A stretch of DNA of 32,661 bases from Solirubrobacteraceae bacterium (lineage in GTDB: Bacteria; Actinomycetota; Thermoleophilia; Solirubrobacterales; Solirubrobacteraceae). The number at the start of each line of letters is the position of its first letter. The stretch's first letter is position 1. Below, piece after piece: positions 26,065 to 32,661 of this stretch. The translations under genes were made by a program, and so were the position numbers. Under the pieces are notes generated by a model. That model searched no databases and was not told the origin of the DNA. It saw only the letters and a list, made by a program, of their open reading frames with translations. The stretch lies in NCBI GenBank assembly GCA_030655275.1, contig JAURVW010000352.1, forward strand, positions 1 to 32,661. The letters are read 5' to 3'.

Positions 26065-28619
26065 TCACCACTGCCCTCCAGCGGGAGCATGGCGCTCGCT
26101 CGCGAGCGCGCGACGCCGTTCGCGAGCGGCCGCGCCGCGGCGCTCACCGCCGCTGGTCACGCGACCGGATCTGGCATCCGGCCGCGCACGTCTCGCTGGC
26201 CGAACGTCGCCAGCCCGATCGCGTGGAGATCTCCGCGGCCGTTCAGCGCTACCGCCTGCAGTGTGGCCGCAAGACCGCTGGCGACGATGAGCTGTTCGCG
26301 CACCTGGTGGCGCTCGTCCACGTGCTCTACGCCAAGGCTCACACCGAGCAGGCGCAGACGGACGCTGGCGAGAAGAAGAAGGGCAGCGCCCACTTCGCGA
26401 CGACCTACGAGCAGATCATGTCGGCGCTGGCTGAGAAGTTCGGCATCTGGGGCCCGGCGCCGACGAAGGACACGCCCGAGCGCGAGGAGTGGGTCTCAGA
26501 CCACCGACCGCGGCTCTACGACTGGCTGGAGATCCTGCGCCAGTCTGGGCTCATCAGCCACGACAGCCGCGGAGTCAAGGACAACGCGCGCGTCTGGTGG
26601 CGCACAGAGGTCACCGTGCTCGGCGTCCCGGCCGATCTCACGCGCGAGGAGCTAGCGGCCGCACGCAGCTACGCGGCCGCGTTCCCGGACCGTGAGCGCG
26701 ATCGCCGGCGCCGCGGCCGCGTGCGTCCCTACGCGGAGATCTTCAAGGCAGCCAAGCGGCCCAGCAAGACCCAGAAGAAGGCGAAGGCGATCGTCACGGC
26801 GCGGGCCACCCGCAAAGCCCGGCGTGGTCCTCACAGCGGAAGTTCAGGTGGTCCTTGCAGTCCTGCGTTGCCCCCTACGGGGGCAACAGCAGAATTCGAG
26901 CCAACACCTTTTGATGAAGAGGCGTTTACAACTCCAAATACGTCTCTAGATAGGACGGGTGTGCGCGAGCGCCCACGTCCGGGTACCCCGGACCGATCAC
27001 GGCGGCTTCGCCGCAGTGTTCCTGCCGATCACTCCCGCGTCAGGCCGACGCCACGTGGCGGCAACCTTGAGCCTCCAGCCGGGTATCCCGGCGAGGGAGA
27101 GGGGGAGCTTTCCGAGCATGTCCGCAGGGCTCAGCGTGGGCCTCACGGCCGTAGACGGTCTCGTGGGCCGGTTTCGCCGGTCGAACGGGCCACTTGGGTT
27201 GAGGAGGGCCTGTCGATGGCGCAAACCCTGCGGGCGCTCGGCGCCGACGTCGACCTGACCGACGGGCCGTCGCTGGAGGCGATCACCAGAGCGTGGTACC
27301 TGGAGCGCTACGGCGAGGACGAGATGATGCGGCTGCTGCCGTGGTGCCCGCGCTTCGATGTGGCCGAGCTCGTCGACGCCGCGGCGCTCTACCGCCGCCA
27401 CGCGGCGGCCAAGCTGCCCGGCTGGCCGACCGATCCGCTCGGCGCGCTGCTGCGGATGGCCTCCACCCCGCTCCCGCCCTACGAGGTCCGCGTCCGCCAG
27501 GACGACGGGCGCTGGAAGGCCTTCACCCGTTACTCCGAGCGGCCCGAGACGATCGCCTACGCCGTTCGCGGCCTCCGAATGCTCGCTCGGGACATGGCGG
27601 CCGCCGCGGTGCTCCTCGAGGACCGCCGCCCGGCAGTCCAGGAGCCGGAGATCTACCAGCAGCCGACGGGCGGCCGCGTGTCGTTCCGCCACGAGGTCCG
27701 CGAGGCGTGGGACGAAGACGAGGCCACCCGCCGCCAGCGCGTCCGCGACCAGCTCGTGAAGGCCGGAGGCAACCCGCGCCGCCACCACGACTGCGAGTCG
27801 ATGGAGTTGGAGCTGGTCGACCGCGAGCGCCACGACCTGCTCCCGGCCCAGTTCGCCTACCCCAGCCCAACGAAGATGCGCGCCCACCGCGGCGCTTGGA
27901 TGCCGGCCTGGTACGTCACCACGCCCGACGCCCTCTCCCCCGTCTCGGCCTGGGCGCAGATCCTCGCCGCCGCCGGCGAATGGATCGACGAGCACACGAT
28001 CGAGCTGTGGCTGACGGGCCTCGCCCCGATCGAGCTGGCCGACGGCACCCTGACCGTCGCCGGACCGGCCACCCACGTGCAGTTCGTGACGACCCGCCTC
28101 GCGACCGTCCTCGACCAAATCCGCGAGGCCAGCGGCGTGGCTCGGCGTCTGCGCATCGTGGACCTGGCGGACTTCTCCGGCGGCCGCCATCACACCCCGC
28201 CGCGGCCGCCGGCCGCCGACCCCGGCGCCGACGGCAAAGCCGCCCGGGCTGGCCGCCACCTCAAGCGGATGGAGATAGAGCGCCGCCGTCTGCTCACCGA
28301 GCGCGACCAGACGATCAGCGACACCGAGCTCGTCGCTCGCCGCTCCTCGGCGACCGCCGACAACGAGACCTGGGACGAGCTGATGGATATCGCCGCGACC
28401 CGCGCCGAGTTCCACGGACCGACGGTCGTGGACCTGTGGCTGCGGCCGCTACTGCCGCGCTTCGGTGACGACGGCATCCTGACACTGACGGGGCACGCAT
28501 CGACGATCGAGCCGGTCCGGATGCGGCTCGGAGATCAGGTGACGCATCTGGTGCGCGCGATCGTCGGAGGCCGCGGCGTGGCGTGGCACGCGATTGACGA
28601 TTCGGAGGCCTGTCGATGA
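26055..28619 (+). CDS. Putative replication initiator: N-terminal helical/wHTH-like region, low-complexity linker, two C-terminal DnaA_N-like domains
   Basis: SD gaggagg + GTG; WAQILAAAGEWIDEHTIELWLTGLAPIELADGTLTVAGPATHVQFVTTRLATVLDQIREASG and WDELMDIAATRAEFHGPTVVDLWLRPLLPRFGDDGILTLTGHASTIEPVRMRLGDQVTHLVRAIVG both fit DnaA domain I pattern. Confidence 0.65.
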   Translation: MVVVTTALQREHGARSRARDAVRERPRRGAHRRWSRDRIWHPAAHVSLAERRQPDRVEISAAVQRYRLQCGRKTAGDDELFAHLVALVHVLYAKAHTEQAQTDAGEKKKGSAHFATTYEQIMSALAEKFGIWGPAPTKDTPEREEWVSDHRPRLYDWLEILRQSGLISHDSRGVKDNARVWWRTEVTVLGVPADLTREELAAARSYAAAFPDRERDRRRRGRVRPYAEIFKAAKRPSKTQKKAKAIVTARATRKARRGPHSGSSGGPCSPALPPTGATAEFEPTPFDEEAFTTPNTSLDRTGVRERPRPGTPDRSRRLRRSVPADHSRVRPTPRGGNLEPPAGYPGEGEGELSEHVRRAQRGPHGRRRSRGPVSPVERATWVEEGLSMAQTLRALGADVDLTDGPSLEAITRAWYLERYGEDEMMRLLPWCPRFDVAELVDAAALYRRHAAAKLPGWPTDPLGALLRMASTPLPPYEVRVRQDDGRWKAFTRYSERPETIAYAVRGLRMLARDMAAAAVLLEDRRPAVQEPEIYQQPTGGRVSFRHEVREAWDEDEATRRQRVRDQLVKAGGNPRRHHDCESMELELVDRERHDLLPAQFAYPSPTKMRAHRGAWMPAWYVTTPDALSPVSAWAQILAAAGEWIDEHTIELWLTGLAPIELADGTLTVAGPATHVQFVTTRLATVLDQIREASGVARRLRIVDLADFSGGRHHTPPRPPAADPGADGKAARAGRHLKRMEIERRRLLTERDQTISDTELVARRSSATADNETWDELMDIAATRAEFHGPTVVDLWLRPLLPRFGDDGILTLTGHASTIEPVRMRLGDQVTHLVRAIVGGRGVAWHAIDDSEACR
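26867..26887. repeat. 9-bp perfect hairpin in initiator linker
   Basis: GTTGCCCCC-TAC-GGGGGCAAC. Confidence 0.85.
26977..26993. repeat. Dyad GTCCGGG-TAC-CCCGGAC in initiator linker
   Basis: Perfect 7-bp arms; related to GCCGGG-TAT-CCCGGC at 27078..27092. Confidence 0.85.
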
Positions 28620-28950
28620 CGGCTCCTCTCCCCCTCGCTGACGGCCGGAGGCTGGGCGGGCACGTCGGTGTCCCGACCGAGCACCCGCCCGCCTCGGGGG
28701 CGGCCGGCCTTCGCTTGGCGGGGCTCCGGACGAGCGATCCGAGCGGTTCGTTCGATGCGCTGCGGCGGGGGGCCGTGACGCGATCGGCGGGAGTGCCGGA
28801 AGGCGGCCCGGGCGGGGCCGCGAAGGTCTGCACGCTCGCCCGGATCAGGGCCACCCGAACCAGACGAGCGCGGCGTCGGAAGACGCACCCGCAACCCTAC
28901 AGATGTTGCATTGCCAATGAAACAGTCGGCCGGAACGGCCCCGAAACGAC

Positions 28951-28978
28951 GAGCGCCCCAGCCGAGGCCGGGGCGCTC
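28951..28978. terminator. Strong hairpin/terminator-like
   Basis: GAGCGCCCC-agccgaggcc-GGGGCGCTC 9-bp perfect stem. Confidence 0.7.
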
Positions 28979-29032
28979 ACCGTGGTGTCAGTGAAGACGA
29001 CCAGATGCCCCGCCAGCGTATCACCGCAGAGG

Positions 29033-29065
29033 GCCAGCGCGGCGCCGTGGTGGCGCCGCGCTGGC
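29033..29065. repeat. 14-bp perfect-stem hairpin
   Basis: GCCAGCGCGGCGCC-gtggt-GGCGCCGCGCTGGC. Confidence 0.9.
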
Positions 29066-29135
29066 GCGCCGGCGGCGCGCGGAGGGTTCTCTCCTCTTCC
29101 GACCCACAATGGACATGCTGCTCCGTCAAGGTATA

Positions 29136-29152
29136 CGCTGTACCGTACAGCG
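29136..29152. promoter_or_regulatory. 17-bp palindrome CGCTGTAC-C-GTACAGCG
   Basis: Perfect 8-bp arms, full form of the CTGTA motif, preceded by GTATAC. Confidence 0.7.
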
Positions 29153-29165
29153 GCTTGTACGCGAG

Positions 29166-29330
29166 CCATGACCACCCTGCACCCCAAACGATCCGGAAAA
29201 CAGGCCCATTGCCCGCGCCTGCGAATGCGACCACACACCCCCAACGTGGAACAAGTTCTGTTGGTGATGTGTGGTCGCATTCTTGTCTTGGTTATGGGCC
29301 TGTGGATCTGGGGGTGCAGGGTGGTCATGG
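29166..29330. repeat. Long imperfect inverted repeat (165 bp)
   Basis: 29166-29185/29311-29330 (20/20), 29200-29209/29294-29303 (10/10), 29223-29237/29268-29282 (15/15), 29241-29245/29260-29264, apex GAAC-AA-GTTC 29249-29258. Confidence 0.95.
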
Positions 29331-29592
29331 TGCAGGTCTGTGGTTGGTCCAGAGTATTTTTGTGACGGAGTTGTTTGGTGGGTAGGAAGAGAAGAGAACG
29401 AGTGACGCGCGCCTGGCCTGGCCGGGGAGTAAGAGAGCTAAGGCAGCCAGCGGGCTCTACGGAGTACGAGCGGGTTGGTCGCGCGAAGAAGGTCGGTTTC
29501 GCTGGCGCGAAAGCCGACTGGAGGGGGGAGATTCTCTCCCCCGGGCCCCCTCTACCGCGCGTTCGCGCGGGGGCTGTCTACGGGGTCTTGGC

Positions 29593-30492
29593 GTGCTGAC
29601 AGATCGAGATGTTTGGTTTGTTCGCCAGCTCCAGCGGACTGGCGGCATGACCGCGCGTCAGATGGCCGTCGCGGCCGGTCTGACGATCGCCGCGCCCGCT
29701 CCTCGGGAGCCGGTGCTGGCGGCCGCTCAGGCGGCCGACGCCCGGTCACGCAAGAAGCGTCCGAGCACCACGGTGCCCAGCTCTACTGGGCAGCGGATCG
29801 TGGAGCGCCGGATGGCCGAGCTGCATCGCCTGAACTTCGCCCGACCGGCCCGGCCCTACGGCCCGGGCTCCGAGGGCATCTGGGTGCCGACCCGCACGGG
29901 CTTGCGCGAGCTGCTGGCCGACGACGTGAGCGAGGACGACCCGAGCATCGGCGCCGGGACCTACAAGCATCAGTACGGGTGCGGCGAGGTCTACGCGCTG
30001 CTGACGCGGCTCGACCTGTACCACCTGACCGAGCGCGAGATCCGGCGCAAGCACGCGGAGGAGGACCACCGCCGCTACTCGCTCAAGACCGGTCCGGAGT
30101 CGTGGCACCAGCCCGATGGTCTGGTCTACCCGACCGTCGAACACGTGCGTGACGAGCGGCCGATCGCGATCGAGCTTGAACGGTCCCGTAAGGGCGGGAC
30201 GCGCCTGCGCAAGATCATGGAGCGCTACCGCGCCCACGAGGTGATCGACCATGTGATCTACGTGTGCACCCGCGAGACGCTGGTCTCCACCCGCAACGTG
30301 GTTAGCGGGAAGCCCATTGCCAAGGGCCAGCCGCCCAAGACGCCAATGGAGGAGACCGTGACCGTGATCGAGCTCGGCGACCTCTACTCAGCGCTGCCCG
30401 CGTTCCTGGCCGATCGCGGAGCCAACGGCGTTCCGGAGTTCACGAAGGCCGAGACGCGGCGCTTCGGTGTGGCGGTGGCTCGCTACTTTTAG
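29593..30492 (+). CDS. Replication-relaxation family protein
   Basis: GTG start; LTDRDVWFVRQLQRTGGMTARQMAVAAGL wHTH; FARPARPYGPGSEGIWVPTRTGLREL; HVRDERPIAIELERSRKGGTRLRKIMERY. Confidence 0.7.
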   Translation: MLTDRDVWFVRQLQRTGGMTARQMAVAAGLTIAAPAPREPVLAAAQAADARSRKKRPSTTVPSSTGQRIVERRMAELHRLNFARPARPYGPGSEGIWVPTRTGLRELLADDVSEDDPSIGAGTYKHQYGCGEVYALLTRLDLYHLTEREIRRKHAEEDHRRYSLKTGPESWHQPDGLVYPTVEHVRDERPIAIELERSRKGGTRLRKIMERYRAHEVIDHVIYVCTRETLVSTRNVVSGKPIAKGQPPKTPMEETVTVIELGDLYSALPAFLADRGANGVPEFTKAETRRFGVAVARYF

Positions 30493-30560
30493 CCGGCCAG
30501 GCCGGCCGCCCGTCTCTCGGTCTCTTGCTCCCCCGTGCCCCGCCTGCTCGAGTGCCGTAG

Positions 30561-30591
30561 CTGACCCGGGCGCCGGCGGCGCCCGGGTCAG
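30561..30591. terminator. Bidirectional terminator, 14-bp perfect stem
   Basis: CTGACCCGGGCGCC-ggc-GGCGCCCGGGTCAG between convergent genes. Confidence 0.85.
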
Positions 30592-31454
30592 ACCCGCACC
30601 TTGTCCCCTTCGTGGGCACCAGCTGGAGGTTGAACTTGGGCTTGAAAGGCAGCGGCAGCAGGACCAGATCGTCGTTTCCGACCATCCGGGCTCGCTGACG
30701 CGTCCTGAACCGCGTAGAGCAGCTCAAGCACTCGGGCGCGCTGGGTCATGAGGGCGTGGACGCCCTCTCGTCGCCGTCTTAGCGGAGTGGAATCGTTCTC
30801 AGGCGGAACGCTTGCTCCTCGTGGGGTGCGCCGGTTAGTCATACGGGAGCGAGCGTCGTCAACCCCGCGAAATGCTTCCTCGATCAACTCTTCTTGGGAC
30901 TTGGTCTGGTCGACCTCGGGACCGCAGGCCGCTATGAGCTCCGCGAGGAGGGGTGTCACGGGGTTCGAGGGGAACCGGCGCCTGAACGAAAGGCACGCAA
31001 TGTGCAGAGCCACAAAGGCTGCTTGAGACGCGTCCGCGGACGCCTCCATCCGGGCGAGGTACTTGTTCAGCATGGCGTCGTCGGACACGTACGACTCGGC
31101 GAAGCCTGTGTCGGCCGCACTCATCGCGATCGTGCCGGCGTAGGCGAAGCCGGTTTCCAGCACCCGATCGATACCGTCGTTTCGCTCCTTGTTCCGATCA
31201 CGGCGCACGGTTGCTTGGTGCGCAATCGTTTGCGCAATCACGGCCGCCAACAGCGTGACCGTCCCTGTGAGAGCGACGGCAGGCCAGACTGGAGCTGCTG
31301 GAGCTTGGTTTGGCGAGGGCACTGCCTGCACCGTTGTGGCCGTGGGCTGATTTGGTGTGGTTTGCCGTGGAACACGTTGGCCGCTGACGGCCAGTCGGAG
31401 CGGCCCGGTCCACGCGATGTGCTGACCCTGTGTCGCTATTGCCACCTCGGTCAC
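30588..31454 (-). CDS. Hypothetical single-TM membrane protein
   Basis: 288 aa; TM VWPAVALTGTVTLLAAVIAQTIAH; lower local GC. Confidence 0.6.
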   Translation of the reverse strand: MTEVAIATQGQHIAWTGPLRLAVSGQRVPRQTTPNQPTATTVQAVPSPNQAPAAPVWPAVALTGTVTLLAAVIAQTIAHQATVRRDRNKERNDGIDRVLETGFAYAGTIAMSAADTGFAESYVSDDAMLNKYLARMEASADASQAAFVALHIACLSFRRRFPSNPVTPLLAELIAACGPEVDQTKSQEELIEEAFRGVDDARSRMTNRRTPRGASVPPENDSTPLRRRREGVHALMTQRARVLELLYAVQDASASPDGRKRRSGPAAAAFQAQVQPPAGAHEGDKVRV

Positions 31455-31661
31455 TCCGACCTCCTCTGTGCGCGGGGGTCAAGCCTAGCTGCGGTGCCGC
31501 TGCACCAGGACCAGAGGCTCTTCGATCGACCGCGATGGGCACCTCAAGGCGTGGTCCGCGCAGACCCGAGACGACGCCAGCTCACGACGGAGGTCGGCGG
31601 GCTCCCCCGCCTCGTGCCGGGTGGCCCCGCCTGCCGCTGGGCACCGCCGCCACCACCGGGC

Positions 31662-31703
31662 ACACCCGCCACGAGGCGGGGGGCCCCGCCAGATGGCGGG
31701 TGT
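31662..31703. repeat. Nested inverted-repeat cluster
   Basis: ACACCCGCCA 31662-31671 / TGGCGGGTGT 31694-31703; inner GGCGGGG-gg-CCCCGCC 31675-31690; dyad CCCGCCA-ga-TGGCGGG 31685-31700. Confidence 0.8.
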
Positions 31704-31962
31704 AAGCGGGGAGGGCTGGGCGTTGGCGGGGCCGCATCGCGAAAAGGGGAATGCCGCCTGCTCCCGTTTTCTGGAGGCGGCTTGCCCCTTGCGCGCATGG
31801 TGGCCCAGATGGCTTCTCTGGTCTCCCCCACTGCTCGGTCACCGCGGGCTGCTCTTCGCAGCACGCCGGCCGGGGATGGGTCTGCTTCCAAGCGGACCTC
31901 AGGCGGCGGTCGCCCGGTAAAGCCACCACTGACTGTCGCCGACGCCACGCGCGTCCTCAACG

Positions 31963-32029
31963 GCCCAACACCCGTCGGACCTCCGCAAGTTCCGGCCACA
32001 ACGGGCTTCGCCCCTTCGGGGTGTCGAGC
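31963..32029. repeat. Copy 2 of ~66-bp dispersed repeat upstream of ssb
   Basis: gcccaacacccgtcggacctccgcaagttccggccacaacgggcttcgccccttcggggtgtcgagc. Confidence 0.9.
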
Positions 32030-32104
32030 CGTCTGCGGCGCGCGAGCTCGCCGGCGATCACGTCGGGTGTCACCACCGACCAACCACCACCAAGGAACAC
32101 GACC

Positions 32105-32512
32105 ATGAACACCATCACCGGCCTCGCCCGACTCACCGATACGCCCGAGCTGACCAAGCTCCCGGGCACGGATACGAGCAAGCTCACGATGCGCCTGGCC
32201 GAGCGCAAGGCCAAGCCGCAGGGCAAGGGCGACAACCGCCAGACCCACAACTTCTACTCCGCCGAGGTCTTCGGCCCCTACGCCGACCACCTCGCCAAGA
32301 GCCTCGACAAGGGCTCGCGGATCTCCTACCGCGGCGAGCTCGACCACCAGACCTGGACCGCCCAGGGCGAGCGACGCGGCAAGTACGTCCTGCGCCTCGA
32401 CCAGGTCGAGTTCGCCGACCCCCGCCGCACCGACGGCGACGAGCCCGCCGACGACGGCTACGCCGACGCCCCCGCCCCCGCCCACGACCGCGAGGAGCAG
32501 CCCGCCTTCTAA
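32105..32512 (+). CDS. ssb: Single-stranded DNA-binding protein
   Basis: MNTITGLARLTDTPELTKL...HNFYSAEVFGPYADHLAKSLDKGSRISYRGELDHQTWTAQGERRGKYVLRLDQVEF; acidic tail. Confidence 0.8.
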   Translation: MNTITGLARLTDTPELTKLPGTDTSKLTMRLAERKAKPQGKGDNRQTHNFYSAEVFGPYADHLAKSLDKGSRISYRGELDHQTWTAQGERRGKYVLRLDQVEFADPRRTDGDEPADDGYADAPAPAHDREEQPAF

Positions 32513-32530
32513 CGACCCCAAGGTTCGTTG

Positions 32531-32548
32531 CCCCGCCAGATGGCGGGG
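32531..32548. promoter_or_regulatory. Dyad CCCCGCCA-GA-TGGCGGGG downstream of ssb
   Basis: Perfect 8-bp arms; same motif as 31685 and 10908; followed by two ACCCGCCAC half-sites. Confidence 0.7.
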
Positions 32549-32661
32549 CAACCCGCCACAACCCGCCACCATGCCCACTGTCCCGGCCAGACGGCGCCTG
32601 AGCCCCACGCTCACCGACCAACGCACAGCCCGGCCACCGGGTACCCAGTGAGGAGAGAGAG

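Noticed and set aside
29166-29330. Integron attC site interpretation of the long inverted repeat
   Set aside because: No clear R'/R'' core sites at the ends and no integrase seen.
28616-29365. 249-aa plus-strand ORF
   Set aside because: Runs through the hairpin cluster and long palindrome, low-complexity, no recognisable domain; only its start signal (GGAGGCCTGTCGATG) is notable.
1-32661. tRNA, rRNA, CRISPR arrays, transposase genes
   Set aside because: No cloverleaf/T-loop, no regular repeat-spacer array and no transposase or integrase motif recognised by eye.

Overview
GC-rich actinobacterial-type window (secreted-protein style resembles Thermoleophilia/Solirubrobacterales; inference) that reads as part of an integrative/conjugative element or conjugative plasmid. 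Left third (1-9.5 kb): a tightly coupled type IV secretion operon: small pilin-like/TM protein, TrbL/VirB6-like, VirB3/PrgI-like, VirB4-like ATPase (GKGGHGKT), 3D+M23 wall hydrolase, a 66-aa T4CP-like P-loop fragment, a VirB8/NTF2-like lipoprotein, a SpoIIM-like membrane protein and a YdjM-like membrane protein. Middle (9.6-25 kb): a lower-GC two-gene membrane module (histone-fold-like + TM; histone-fold-like + TM + HEPN-like RxxxxH), an atypical OmpR regulator, an LPD29-like small protein, secreted surface proteins with a subtilase/lipoprotein pair, wHTH paralogues, FHA + Ser/Thr kinase, and a pentapeptide-repeat membrane protein. Right (25.3-32.6 kb): an RHH/AT-hook-like regulator, a large putative replication initiator with two DnaA_N-like domains and a dyad-rich, AT-richer linker (candidate embedded origin), a remarkable ~165-230 bp long inverted repeat in a cluster of perfect hairpins, a replication-relaxation family gene, a membrane protein, and SSB. 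Dispersed elements shared between distant promoters: a ~66-bp repeat (10995, 31963), a CCCGCCA-N2-TGGCGGG dyad (10908, 31685, 32532), and a CTGTA-centred promoter motif. All family calls are by eye; no database search was run.
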